A stretch of DNA of 64,000 nucleotides, taken from positions 1 through 64,000 of the forward strand of contig NZ_FTMY01000018.1 in the NCBI RefSeq assembly GCF_900156165.1, written 5' to 3'. The DNA is from Pseudacidovorax sp. RU35E (lineage in GTDB: Bacteria > Pseudomonadota > Gammaproteobacteria > Burkholderiales > Burkholderiaceae_C). Numbering within the stretch: position 1 is the first letter of the stretch; each line of letters starts with the position of its first letter. Positions 1-7,232 of this stretch are shown one piece after another. The position numbers and the translations under genes were made by a program. The notes beneath the pieces were generated by a model. It was given only the letters and a program-made list of their open reading frames with translations, was not told where the DNA came from and ran no database searches.

Positions 1-1
1 G

Positions 2-256
2 GCGCCGTGCCGGCGCCGCAGCAAACCCAGGAGTAATCTCCTTCAACCCAGCGGATTCCTCAAATCGACTGGTACGGGTTCTGGGGGCAGGTCAGATGGC
101 GAGTTCTATGTGTTCCAAGAGGACGTTCCATTTGGCTCCCCGAGCGGTGCTTCCGACGTTGTCACAGGTAACCCTTCGAACGGGTGGACGGTGTGGAAAA
201 ACAAGGATGGTAAGACGCTTGATGACTTGAAGCGTCCTAAGGTGCCTGCTTCCTGA
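2..256 (+). CDS. DUF4357 domain protein, 3' part only
   Basis: An open frame runs in from the left edge and stops with TGA at 254-256. Its last ~50 residues fit the C-terminal DUF4357 signature: a short aromatic strand, an SPSGAS-type motif, a V-x-G step, then GW..WK..DGKTLDDLKR. DUF4357 usually closes proteins carrying a GIY-YIG nuclease or a restriction-related N-terminal domain, but that part lies outside the window, so the function cannot be given. The first ~25 codons are rich in Arg, Ser and Gly and may be linker. It is convergent with the abiV-like gene. The domain call is by pattern only. Confidence 0.6.
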   Translation, partial: APCRRRSKPRSNLLQPSGFLKSTGTGSGGRSDGEFYVFQEDVPFGSPSGASDVVTGNPSNGWTVWKNKDGKTLDDLKRPKVPAS

Positions 257-344
257 ATTTCGCTGAAAAGCGCTGTGGCTGCGTGCTGAAGCTAGGCGTC
301 TCCTTCGCATTAACGAGCCGTTTGAGGAAGGAGCTAGCGTCAGA
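257..344. other. Short convergent gap
   Basis: The space between the DUF4357 gene and the convergent abiV-like gene. I see no gene and no convincing terminator in it. Confidence 0.5.
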
Positions 345-1064
345 TTAGTCCGTCGAGCCCTCTGACCGGAAGGTTTTGCGCTTGGATAGGTAGTTCGCAT
401 TGTACTCGACAGCGGCCGACTCTAGTGCCAAATTGCCTTGCTCCATGCGAGCAATGTAGTACCACCAAAAATCTGCGGTGCCAGCCATTTTCTGGAATAC
501 AGTTGGCTTCAGGGCAAAGAAAGAGTCTTGGATTCGCGAAGTTGCCGGTAGTACAGCTTGTTCCGCGTAGGGGCGAGCGTAGTGAAGTACTCTTTTGGCT
601 AGTCGAACGCAGTCGGACGCGGCTTTTTCTCGTATTTGCTTCTGCGGAGTTGTGACAATCGCTTTCTCGGCGTGTATGTCTGTATACATTGAAGCTTCAC
701 GGCCGAACTGAATGTCAACCATGAGCTTGATGAAGTCCATAAACTGCTCGCGGATCTCCTGAGTGGCCTGCAACCATGGTGAAAATGCCGAGGTGATTTT
801 CTGGGAGTGATCCTCAAACTGGAGTTTTAAGCGCTGAGTAACAGCAGGATCTTGTAGGTTCTTACCAAGGCCTTCGTACGCTTGGACAGCCTTTCCGGCC
901 TCTTCGACGGATGACACCGCTAGAAAATAAGCGCGAGCAAAATGCCTATGCGCTAGCAGAAGCTCAGCTTCATCAAGTAGGATCTGTGAATTTGACAGCG
1001 AAGCGTCACGGTACTCTCTTAGCAACTCAGCCGTGAGTTTGTAGTCGCGATTCTTGGCGGGCAT
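345..1064 (-). CDS. AbiV-family abortive infection protein (HEPN fold)
   Basis: This 239-residue protein matches the AbiV pattern. A helix near residues 24-60 reads N-SQILLDEAELLLAHRHFARAYFLAV followed by an EEAGKA motif. An F-x-DH-x-K segment lies near residue 85 and an REASMYTD segment near 125. AbiV was described in Lactococcus as a phage-exclusion protein that blocks late phage translation, and the family belongs to the all-helical HEPN superfamily, many of whose members act as toxins or RNases. I cannot show nuclease activity here. The gene lies at the end of a minus-strand run of small genes, 49 bp after the previous stop, and converges on the DUF4357 gene. A defence role is likely by family, not proven. 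Confidence 0.75.
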   Translation of the reverse strand: MPAKNRDYKLTAELLREYRDASLSNSQILLDEAELLLAHRHFARAYFLAVSSVEEAGKAVQAYEGLGKNLQDPAVTQRLKLQFEDHSQKITSAFSPWLQATQEIREQFMDFIKLMVDIQFGREASMYTDIHAEKAIVTTPQKQIREKAASDCVRLAKRVLHYARPYAEQAVLPATSRIQDSFFALKPTVFQKMAGTADFWWYYIARMEQGNLALESAAVEYNANYLSKRKTFRSEGSTD

Positions 1065-1113
1065 AAGCAGTGGGAAGAAGAGCCTTGATATCCTTACCTA
1101 TATCAATTTTGAA

Positions 1114-1494
1114 TCAGTAGCCATTCGACCGCATGCACCTTTGAAACATGCTGGCCGAAAATTTAGCCGGACTGCTTCCTTTTTTGTGCAAGTTAAAAAA
1201 CGTGCGTGCTAGTTCCCCTATTATTCCATCACCATCACTAGACATTGAGATGAGAGTCTCTATGGTATCCCTTGTTGCCCCTTCATTTTTTAGCTCAGCA
1301 ATTTGCTTCGAGAGCTCCTTTGCTTGATCACATTCTTTTTTAGCCTGCCATCTGGGAGGTTGTTGTGCTAGACAAATCGAAAATGCAGCACACACAGATG
1401 CAGCAGCAGCAATTTTAATTAGCGCACTTTTTCTCGCGAGACTTTTAGTGATGCCTACAATAATTTTGTAGGGGCATAAAATAAGCATTACCAC
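1114..1494 (-). CDS. Small secreted cysteine-containing protein, paralogue of upstream neighbour
   Basis: This 126-residue protein is not recognised. A GTG start at 1494 is preferred because GGAGG (1501-1505) sits 6 nt upstream and overlaps the previous stop; ATG at 1488 is possible. The N-terminus has a basic patch followed by a hydrophobic stretch ending in a signal-peptide-like A-x-A region near residue 43. The mature part begins Lys-Lys-Glu-Cys, contains an IAELKNEGATRD segment and ends with a second Cys (QRCM). The spacing of the two Cys and the alternating charged helices resemble the 106-residue protein encoded just upstream, so the two are probably diverged duplicates. The region is clearly AT-richer than the rest of the window. 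Confidence 0.6.
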   Translation of the reverse strand: MVMLILCPYKIIVGITKSLARKSALIKIAAAASVCAAFSICLAQQPPRWQAKKECDQAKELSKQIAELKNEGATRDTIETLISMSSDGDGIIGELARTFFNLHKKGSSPAKFSASMFQRCMRSNGY

Positions 1495-1504
1495 CAGCTG
1501 CCTC

Positions 1505-1825
1505 CTATTTCAGGATTCCGAATTCTTTATAGCATGAATATAGCGAAATCGTTTTTAACTCGTTTGGTTTATATTTTCGATTTTCGTACACTGCATCAAC
1601 GTAAACGTCGAACGTTGGAGGAAGTTTTATATTGCTTTTCTGCTCCATAAATTTTCTTACCTGTCGCTTAGGAACGCCCTCATCGCGTGCTTGCGCGACC
1701 CCAAGCATCAAATCTGCTCGGAGATCACAGAACTCTTTGTCCGTAACAGCAGAAGTTGGCTGACAAAAAATGAATACAAAAAGGTATAAGCAAAATTTTA
1801 GGATCGAGCCTAATTTATCTTTCAC
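1505..1825 (-). CDS. Small secreted cysteine-containing protein
   Basis: A 106-residue protein of unknown function. It starts at GTG 1825 with AAGGAG 8 nt upstream, a clear ribosome site. Residues 1-26 form a signal peptide (lysine, hydrophobic core, S-A-V). The mature protein starts TDKEFCDLRAD, has an ARDEGVPKRQVRKFM segment and ends with a YSCYKEFG motif, so it has one Cys near each end that could pair in the periplasm. The layout (signal peptide, Cys, A-x-x-E-G-x-x, long linker, Cys) is shared with the next gene, whose SD overlaps this stop. The two are cotranscribed. I know no characterised member. Confidence 0.6.
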   Translation of the reverse strand: MKDKLGSILKFCLYLFVFIFCQPTSAVTDKEFCDLRADLMLGVAQARDEGVPKRQVRKFMEQKSNIKLPPTFDVYVDAVYENRKYKPNELKTISLYSCYKEFGILK

Positions 1826-1868
1826 TTGAAATCTCCTTCTTAAAGCTTATTCAAATTTGCTAGCAAAA

Positions 1869-2654
1869 TTAGCACGCTCTGGGCAATAGATTGCGAGCCA
1901 AAAATTTAGGGTGATTGGCTTCAAGCTCGGCTCGCCTTTCTAAGCTTACACGAACTCTCTCTAATGTTTTATTAGATATTTTTTTGACTAAATCCGGGTA
2001 AGGAGTACCTATCCACCCCTCTACTAAACTTACTTCGCCATTTGGCGAGATGCGAAGCACGTTTCGATCATAAAGTCGGTGTAAGTCGGCACGAAGAAGC
2101 AGTCCGTTTTCTGGATTGCCCGGCCTGGGGTCCAACTCGTGTGGAACAATATGCGCTGCATCGAGCGCTGGAGTACCAATGAACCCCGTCAGTTCGCAAG
2201 CACACTTCTCTTCACCGCCCACGCATTCGATAAGCGCTGTTCGAAATGCTTGCTGGCCAGCTCGTACTATGAGCTCGAACGTGCGGCGTTCCGGCGCAGT
2301 AAACACTTCGCAGCGCTTTGCAGGCCCGCTGGATTCTGGGTCTTCGCACAACCAAAATGCAATTGCCTTCCAAGTGCTCGGCGAAGCTTTTTCCATTTCA
2401 ATACTGCTCTCCCCGAAGAGCCAGTCAGAACTTACTTTTGCGTTCTCTCCAACATGTCTTTGGTAGGACAGCGAGATTGAAATGTGCGTGTCTGATCGAG
2501 CAACACCAACACACTGAACAGTAAAAGTTGATGTCTCCGACTCGTCGCTCTGGACCGTAAGAAGCTCATCGCCGACCTCTAGTGTGCCGAGATCTACCTG
2601 AAAGGATTCTTTCGTGAGAGTCCACTGAATGTAGAAAGTGGTGAGGTTGCTCAT
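1869..2654 (-). CDS. HNH endonuclease (HNH_2 type)
   Basis: The C-terminal half carries an HNH nuclease core: two Cys in ECVGGEEKCACELTG, then LDAAHIVPHE, then PENGLLLRADLHRLYDRNVL, and an RISPNGEV strand. This is the PF13391-like arrangement seen in restriction and defence nucleases. The first ~130 residues form a beta-rich domain without a recognised signature, possibly for target recognition. ATG at 2654 is preferred over an upstream TTG at 2690 because the extra 12 residues are low-complexity Lys/Glu and no SD precedes the TTG. It is the last gene of the 1.9-6.1 kb operon. The metal-binding and general-base histidines look intact, so the nuclease is probably active; its target is unknown. 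Confidence 0.8.
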   Translation of the reverse strand: MSNLTTFYIQWTLTKESFQVDLGTLEVGDELLTVQSDESETSTFTVQCVGVARSDTHISISLSYQRHVGENAKVSSDWLFGESSIEMEKASPSTWKAIAFWLCEDPESSGPAKRCEVFTAPERRTFELIVRAGQQAFRTALIECVGGEEKCACELTGFIGTPALDAAHIVPHELDPRPGNPENGLLLRADLHRLYDRNVLRISPNGEVSLVEGWIGTPYPDLVKKISNKTLERVRVSLERRAELEANHPKFLARNLLPRAC

Positions 2655-2695
2655 TTTCTTTGCCTTGCCTTCAGATGAGTCGAGGACCAACGGCT

Positions 2696-3697
2696 TCAGC
2701 GTGTAGCTGTACCTTGCCCCACCCTCTCAGCTTCAGCCCTGAGTGCCTCTTGCTTCGAGAGCTCGCGCTTGTAGACGTCTCGAATCTTGAAGTACTCTGC
2801 CTTCGCGTTCTCGCCGGCAGTCTGGAGGGATTGTGTGAGCTGGGGCACACGGGTGCAGTCTTGTTTGAAGCTCTGTGTGTCAACGTCCTGCGGTGTCGTT
2901 TCTTGGCATGCTTTCGTCGCTTCAAGCAGCAGCGCGTGGAGTCGTTGCCATTCACGCATGGAATCCTCGTAGGCGTGCTTGACTTCGATATGCGGGTGCT
3001 GTGTTTCGTCTATCGAGGTGTGGAGCATGCTGGCGGTGAGCGTGCTGCGCTGACCAATCACCTCACCTGTATCACCCCTCGCCGCCTTCACCTGAGCAAG
3101 AAGGCCTTCGAGCTTCGCAGTGGTGGCCTCATACCTGGCCGGGTAGTCCGCGTAGGCGCGATAGCTGAGGCTTTGCATAGCGTTGTACCGAAGAGTAGCG
3201 AAGACAATTCCTTGCAGCGCCTCAGTGCGTTGTCTCCAGCTCTCCTGGCGCCGGGCCTTTGCTTCAGCGTTCTGCTTCGCAGCAGTAGCTTGCTGTGCTC
3301 CTTGCCTCAGTGCTTCAAGAGCCCTGGCTTCGTCTTCTTCAGTGGCAGGCCGCAGATTCGCGCGTAGGCCACCAGCGCCAGAGAGTTGGATACCACCACC
3401 CAGCATGCGCTTGGCCGAGATAGCGCGCACACCGCCGTCATACCAGGCGGCTTCAATCTTGCCAACGAACTGGTCACCACTGGCAGCGCCGCTGATAGGT
3501 GAGTCCAGCGTGTTCAGCTTGTTGTCTTTGCCAATCGAGACTTGTCGAAAGCGACCGACCACTGCACCGCCAGGCGATTCAACGAGCTGGACATAGAGTG
3601 TGAAGTCCTGCCCCACAGCCAGGTATGAACCCGACCAGCCTGAAGCAAAGGCCGGCGCAGCGCACACAACCAAACATGCGAAGACAGCACTCCTCAT
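2696..3697 (-). CDS. Exported beta-domain plus coiled-coil protein, unknown
   Basis: A 333-residue protein of unknown function. Residues 1-19 are a typical signal peptide ending A-F-A-S. Residues ~20-125 are predicted mostly beta: repeated aromatic and glycine strands such as WSGSYLAVGQDFTLYVQLV and VVGRFRQVS. From ~125 to the end the sequence is Ala/Gln/Glu/Arg-rich helix, with two Cys near 265 and 281 that could form a disulfide. Start ATG 3697 overlaps the stop of the 76-residue gene in an ATGA junction, so the two are translationally coupled. With the other exported products of the operon it may form a periplasmic or surface assembly; that is inference from context only. Confidence 0.6.
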   Translation of the reverse strand: MRSAVFACLVVCAAPAFASGWSGSYLAVGQDFTLYVQLVESPGGAVVGRFRQVSIGKDNKLNTLDSPISGAASGDQFVGKIEAAWYDGGVRAISAKRMLGGGIQLSGAGGLRANLRPATEEDEARALEALRQGAQQATAAKQNAEAKARRQESWRQRTEALQGIVFATLRYNAMQSLSYRAYADYPARYEATTAKLEGLLAQVKAARGDTGEVIGQRSTLTASMLHTSIDETQHPHIEVKHAYEDSMREWQRLHALLLEATKACQETTPQDVDTQSFKQDCTRVPQLTQSLQTAGENAKAEYFKIRDVYKRELSKQEALRAEAERVGQGTATR

Positions 3698-3924
3698 TGG
3701 GGTTTCGCCGTTCGAATGTAGCCCTGACGGTCGTTGATCCGAAGGCCAGCAGGCGTGACTATGTAGTAGGCCCCATGCTTGTCTCCCACTTTCACATAGG
3801 TGTCGCCAGCGGGGGCGAGCTCATACTCCCCTTTGCTTCCGTCTCCATTCACGCGCGTGAGCCAGGTCTTCCCGCCCTCTACGCGAATGGTGAAGGTTGC
3901 ATTGAGGTAGCTGGGAGATCCCAC
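3694..3924 (-). CDS. Small protein of unknown function
   Basis: This 76-residue beta-rich protein has alternating hydrophobic and charged strands (TFTIRVEGGKTWLTRV, TYVKVGDKHGAYYIVTPAGLRI). It starts at GTG 3924, four bases after the stop of the preceding gene, and ends in an ATGA overlap with the next. It has no signal peptide or recognised motif. The tight coupling on both sides is the main argument that it is a real gene. Its strands resemble the N-terminal part of the 333-residue product next door, so it could be a partner or the remnant of a related domain. Confidence 0.5.
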   Translation of the reverse strand: MGSPSYLNATFTIRVEGGKTWLTRVNGDGSKGEYELAPAGDTYVKVGDKHGAYYIVTPAGLRINDRQGYIRTAKPQ

Positions 3925-3928
3925 GTCG

Positions 3929-4387
3929 TCATACCAACGGCCAATCGTTTGCCCAGCCGGCCGACGCCTGCGTTTCCCCTGAAGTCTTCAGGCACATAGC
4001 AATGGACTGCGGCTCACCCTTGGGGTTCTCCAGCACGAATGCCGCCATGAGAAGGTTGTAGCGCTTGAGCACGGTGGCGAGCTCGGCCGTACAGCTCTTC
4101 GTCTCCCATACCTTCGTGCGACCGTAATTTACGGCGTAGGCCGCCTTGTCTTCCTTCGCGTTGGGCAGCGACATGAGAGACGGTGAGCTTGTGGAGAACG
4201 ACACGCGAAAGGTGTTGTCGCCCGTGCGCTCAACGCTCCTGAATCGGATAGCACGCTCTGGCGTCGAGTTCTCGAGTGCACGCGCGTAGGTGGCAAGGTC
4301 TTTCTCTGCCGGCGACTGAGCCAACGCAGTTGAGGACGCGAGCGTGGCGACGAGGGCCACTACGGCAAGGGTCCTTAATCGTTTCAT
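3929..4387 (-). CDS. Exported protein of unknown function
   Basis: A 152-residue protein with a textbook signal peptide: MKRLRTLAVV, then Ala/Leu core, cleavage after S-T-A-L-A-Q near residue 24. The mature domain has two Cys (KSCTAEL and AMCLKTSG), probably a disulfide, and a run of mixed strands and helices without a family signature. ATG 4387 overlaps the stop of the 132-residue gene (ATGA). It belongs to the same operon as the other exported unknowns and probably acts in the periplasm. Confidence 0.6.
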   Translation of the reverse strand: MKRLRTLAVVALVATLASSTALAQSPAEKDLATYARALENSTPERAIRFRSVERTGDNTFRVSFSTSSPSLMSLPNAKEDKAAYAVNYGRTKVWETKSCTAELATVLKRYNLLMAAFVLENPKGEPQSIAMCLKTSGETQASAGWANDWPLV

Positions 4388-4782
4388 GACTCGTCGCCTG
4401 TCTTAGCCAATGGACGTACGCCTGTCCTGAGCTCCTCCAGAACCGCTGCCGACGTCAAGTCGCGCTTTGGCCCAAAACACGCCCACACCCCTTTGGTTCT
4501 ACGCCCGCCAAACTCTGACTCGTCTGCCAAACCAATCGCCTCAAGCCTGTCGGCAAGCTGCATTTCTTGGTGAATGCCATTGAGGACCACCCTGCGATAC
4601 ACCTTGCCTGACATGTTTTTGAAGGCCACAACGCTGTCTGATGAACCACCTGGCTTCCGCTTAGCCGAAGCAATCGCCTTGACGACCTCCGCGTCATGAG
4701 GGTGCGGTTCGATTCCTTCGAGCAAGCCGATTTCGAGTGGCTTCTTCTCAAGCTTCTTTCGTGGCGCGGTCGGTGTAGGCAT
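4384..4782 (-). CDS. Hypothetical cytoplasmic protein
   Basis: This 132-residue, Lys/Arg/Glu-rich protein has no signal peptide or membrane segment. Its most distinctive part is a central VYRRVVLNGIHQEMQLADRL segment followed by GGRRTKGVWACFGPKRD. The N-terminal 30 residues are basic and Pro-rich. It starts at ATG 4782, two bases after the 43-codon ORF upstream, and overlaps the next gene by ATGA. I recognise no family; the basic character would suit nucleic-acid binding, which is a guess. Confidence 0.5.
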   Translation of the reverse strand: MPTPTAPRKKLEKKPLEIGLLEGIEPHPHDAEVVKAIASAKRKPGGSSDSVVAFKNMSGKVYRRVVLNGIHQEMQLADRLEAIGLADESEFGGRRTKGVWACFGPKRDLTSAAVLEELRTGVRPLAKTGDES

Positions 4783-4784
4783 GC

Positions 4785-4916
4785 TCAGTTTCCGTTGTAC
4801 CCATGTACGCGAGTCAGCAAAACTTTCTTCCAGTGGGCCTCGCGGGCCAACACCTCTTCTCGCTGGAGATCGGGTGATTCGAGTTTCAGGATGTCAAAGA
4901 GCAGCACGTCATTCAC
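4785..4916 (-). CDS. 43-residue ORF resembling a GIY-YIG C-terminus
   Basis: This short ORF starts at GTG 4916, overlapping the previous stop by 8 nt, and ends 2 nt before the next gene. The last third, EEVLAREAHWKKVLLTRVHGYNGN without a preceding catalytic part, resembles the end of GIY-YIG nucleases (conserved Glu, a Trp helix, then GYN). No GIY or YIG motif precedes it in any frame. It is therefore either a small protein in its own right or the relic of a nuclease gene trimmed into the operon. Longer reading to 5021 is possible but would overlap the upstream gene by over 100 bp. Confidence 0.35.
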   Translation of the reverse strand: MNDVLLFDILKLESPDLQREEVLAREAHWKKVLLTRVHGYNGN

Positions 4917-5433
4917 CCTGTTCAATCTTCTTGGCTTCAGCCAGGACCAAGCCACGCCACCCCGCCATATCTGGGTCAACTTGGTATCGGGCGCGCACTC
5001 TTTCCTTGGCCTGACGCTCAATGCCAGCGTTCAAGACAGTTCCGAGCATGTGCCTCTCACCACGGGCGCGCCCTGTACCAACCACACTCCCCCTCGCGGC
5101 AAGTGCGGTCTTGAGCGCAGTAAGCTTTGCTTGGGTCGCAGCGCGTAGCTGAGCTTGTTCAGCTTTGAGCGTTGCAAGAAGCTCCGCTGTGTTGTGAAGC
5201 AGTTGCTCCCGCTCTTCGTCGGTAAGCCGTCTTTCGCCACTTGTGTGCGATGCCCCTTGAGTCTTCGAAGTCCAACCGAAGAGCTTCTTACAGCACTCGG
5301 AGCCGTACAGCTTGAACGCACCCTCCACGCTCAAGAGGTGAACTGCTTTGTAGACAGCGTGGTTGCAGCTTGGCGCCTGGCACCGCACTCGCTTTTCCTT
5401 GTCTACCTCAAAGACGCCGAGAAGCTCAGCCAT
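4909..5433 (-). CDS. Putative zinc-ribbon protein with helical tail
   Basis: A 174-residue protein with an N-terminal C-x4-C motif (RCQAPSCNHAVY) and, ~30 residues later, a second Cys pair (GSECCKKLFGW), which would form a small zinc site. Then comes a long Glu/Ala/Gln helix, residues ~75-125, likely coiled coil. ATG 5433 is chosen because AGGA lies 6 nt upstream and it overlaps the upstream stop by 8 nt, typical of this operon; an ATG at 5475 would overlap by 50 nt. Function unknown. A role with the neighbouring glycosylase-like protein on nucleic acid is plausible but unproven. Confidence 0.55.
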   Translation of the reverse strand: MAELLGVFEVDKEKRVRCQAPSCNHAVYKAVHLLSVEGAFKLYGSECCKKLFGWTSKTQGASHTSGERRLTDEEREQLLHNTAELLATLKAEQAQLRAATQAKLTALKTALAARGSVVGTGRARGERHMLGTVLNAGIERQAKERVRARYQVDPDMAGWRGLVLAEAKKIEQGE

Positions 5434-6127
5434 GGGTGTTCCTGTACGCACTGCGCGCTGCGTTGTCAGCTTCAATGGCGTCCAGCACAGGCACGGCTTC
5501 GGCCTTCAACTGACGGTCGTTGATGGCACGCGGAAGAACATATGTCCAACGAGCATTGAGCGTCTTGGAGGCCTCACGCCCCACGCCTACTCCCAGGTAT
5601 ATCAATGTGTCGGGCTGGAGAGCTCGCACCAGTGGAGCTGCCACGAGTTCAAGAGACTTTTTCTGTGTGGAGGTGGACAGCGATTCGTCGTTGCGCGTTC
5701 GGTAAGGGCAAGCATTGAAGAACACCACGTCGTCCAAGGTCTCACCGAGCCGAGCGAGCACCCGCGCCAGCAGCACGCCAATGCCAATCGACGGAAGCTG
5801 GGCGTGGAAGGCAAGAGTGACGCCTTCAAGCAGCGCAGCAGTGGACCCGTCGGCGTCGTCCCGTAGCGCCAACAGGCGGCGCTGAACCTCAAGGTCCAAC
5901 GCAGTGGGTGCGACTTGGCTATCACCGCCCCCGCCCGGATTCTTGGCTATCAGGACCGTGCCGCCCTGGTACTTGCGCCCTACCCAACCAAGGTATGGCG
6001 TGTATGCCGACTCAGAGAGCGAGACTGGCAACCCACCGTCTGCCTTGAAGAGCTGGTCACGTCTCACCCGAGCTGCAGCGCGAAACGCCTGCGCGATTGA
6101 TTCCCTGCTGGTGTCCATTTGTCTCAT
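5426..6127 (-). CDS. Uracil-DNA glycosylase superfamily-like protein
   Basis: A 233-residue protein, first gene of the minus-strand operon. Near residue 55 it has GGTVLIAKNPGGGGDS, shaped like the motif A loop of the UDG superfamily (strand, then G-x-N/A-P-G). Further on are VVFFNACPYRT and DTLIYLGVGVGREA, which fit the superfamily's core strands. The usual C-terminal H-P-S motif is not obvious, so catalytic activity on uracil is doubtful. Start could be ATG 6127 or 6118; neither has a strong SD. It is divergent from the excalibur gene across a 59-bp promoter region. Fold assignment is tentative. Confidence 0.4.
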   Translation of the reverse strand: MRQMDTSRESIAQAFRAAARVRRDQLFKADGGLPVSLSESAYTPYLGWVGRKYQGGTVLIAKNPGGGGDSQVAPTALDLEVQRRLLALRDDADGSTAALLEGVTLAFHAQLPSIGIGVLLARVLARLGETLDDVVFFNACPYRTRNDESLSTSTQKKSLELVAAPLVRALQPDTLIYLGVGVGREASKTLNARWTYVLPRAINDRQLKAEAVPVLDAIEADNAARSAYRNTHG

Positions 6128-6156
6128 GCAAGCTGAATCAGACCTGAATGTAAGAT

Positions 6157-6170
6157 AGTGTAAACACACT
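6157..6170. promoter_or_regulatory. Inverted repeat in a divergent promoter region
   Basis: AGTGT-AAAC-ACACT is a perfect 5-bp inverted repeat in the 59-bp gap between the two divergent operons of the island. The short arms make it a weak candidate operator for both directions. Confidence 0.3.
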
Positions 6171-6186
6171 TTAGCAGGAGGCGACC

Positions 6187-6468
6187 GTGTTTCGACTCGT
6201 CCTTTTGGTTCTTCTGGGCCTTGTGGCGTGGAAGGGGGTTGAGCACTACCAAGATAAGAGGCAGGCCACCACAGTTGCGCCGGCAGCTGACCTCGCGCTC
6301 CAAGCGCCCAACCAGCCCGCACAGCTCTTCCGGTGCGATGGCCGCAAGTACTGTTCTCAAATGACCTCCTGCGCAGAGGCCACCTACTTCCTGAAGAACT
6401 GTCCAGGCGTGAAGATGGACGGCAACGGCGACGGCGTGCCCTGCGAACAGCAGTGGTGCCGCCCCTGA
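6187..6468 (+). CDS. Membrane-anchored excalibur-domain protein
   Basis: A 93-residue protein starting at GTG 6187 with AGGAGG 5 nt upstream. Residues 3-16 form a hydrophobic segment that probably anchors the protein or acts as an uncleaved signal. The C-terminal ~45 residues are an excalibur domain: FRCDGRKYCSQMTSCAEA, FLKNCPGVKMD and DGNGDGVPCEQQWC. Its six Cys probably form disulfides, and the D-x-N-x-D-G-x-x-C-E loop is the calcium-binding element. In many proteobacteria such proteins pair with cold-shock or nuclease-like domains, but none is present here. The following gene starts 11 bp after the stop, so the two form an operon. Confidence 0.85.
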   Translation: MFRLVLLVLLGLVAWKGVEHYQDKRQATTVAPAADLALQAPNQPAQLFRCDGRKYCSQMTSCAEATYFLKNCPGVKMDGNGDGVPCEQQWCRP

Positions 6469-6479
6469 GGAGGCCCTCC

Positions 6480-7130
6480 GTGTGCAACGCTTGGAATCAC
6501 CCACCGGGTTGCTCGTGTGGCTGGGGCGGAGGCTGGCGTGGGTCGGGAAGCTTCACGCATATTCCGCCCGTCACGTATGAGACTTTTACGCGTTCAACGG
6601 GTTGTCCCGTTTGTGGCGCTCCTGTGTTCTTCTATCAATCGCCCGAGAGAGGAAGAGTTTTCTTCGACTCACTCGGCCCGCCATGGCCAAAGCACCCCTG
6701 TACTGACAACGGACGACCTGTATATCTCAGCAGAGAAAACACCACCTTTCCGTTGAGCAAATCAAGTGGCAATCAAAGGCCGTCTCTCTTGCCTTGGCAA
6801 CGAGAGGGTTGGCAGCCATTCATTGTGAGCTTTGTCCTTGACTTTCACCCACAACTTCTTCGAGTTAGTGCGAGCATTCAAGGGCACGAGGTGGAGGTCT
6901 ACGTCGTCAAGAGGAGCTTAAAGCAAGCCACAAGCCCAAGAGACTTCATTCTAGGTTCAGTCATTCAGTCCAGAGTGAAAAACAAAGGCGACTATGAGCT
7001 ATCACTTTTAGGAACAGACTTGAGGTCCCTCCAACTCATAGGCTATGCCTCTTCTATCAATGCACTAAATGTCGCGCCCCAGGGATACTCTAGTGCGAGG
7101 AGAAGAAGCGCATACAGGCCCAAACGGTGA
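6480..7130 (+). CDS. Conserved hypothetical zinc-binding-like protein
   Basis: A 216-residue protein. GTG 6480 is chosen because GAGGAGG (6467-6473) lies 6 nt upstream and because translation then begins with the motif CNAWNHPPGCSCGWGG, which I recall as the N-terminus of a recurring hypothetical family. A second cluster, CPVCGAPVFFYQSPERGR followed by LGPPWPKHPC, adds three Cys, so one or two zinc sites are likely. The C-terminal half has no clear motif. It is cotranscribed with the excalibur gene. Function unknown. Confidence 0.6.
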   Translation: MCNAWNHPPGCSCGWGGGWRGSGSFTHIPPVTYETFTRSTGCPVCGAPVFFYQSPERGRVFFDSLGPPWPKHPCTDNGRPVYLSRENTTFPLSKSSGNQRPSLLPWQREGWQPFIVSFVLDFHPQLLRVSASIQGHEVEVYVVKRSLKQATSPRDFILGSVIQSRVKNKGDYELSLLGTDLRSLQLIGYASSINALNVAPQGYSSARRRSAYRPKR

Positions 7131-7232
7131 ATCGAAGATAAATAATTTTCTTTGCCAATTCCTATCCAGCCCAGCCTAGAACGCCAAAATTGATGGCGAC
7201 TTCAATGAGCGGGCAGTCAAAAGCCCTAGGTT

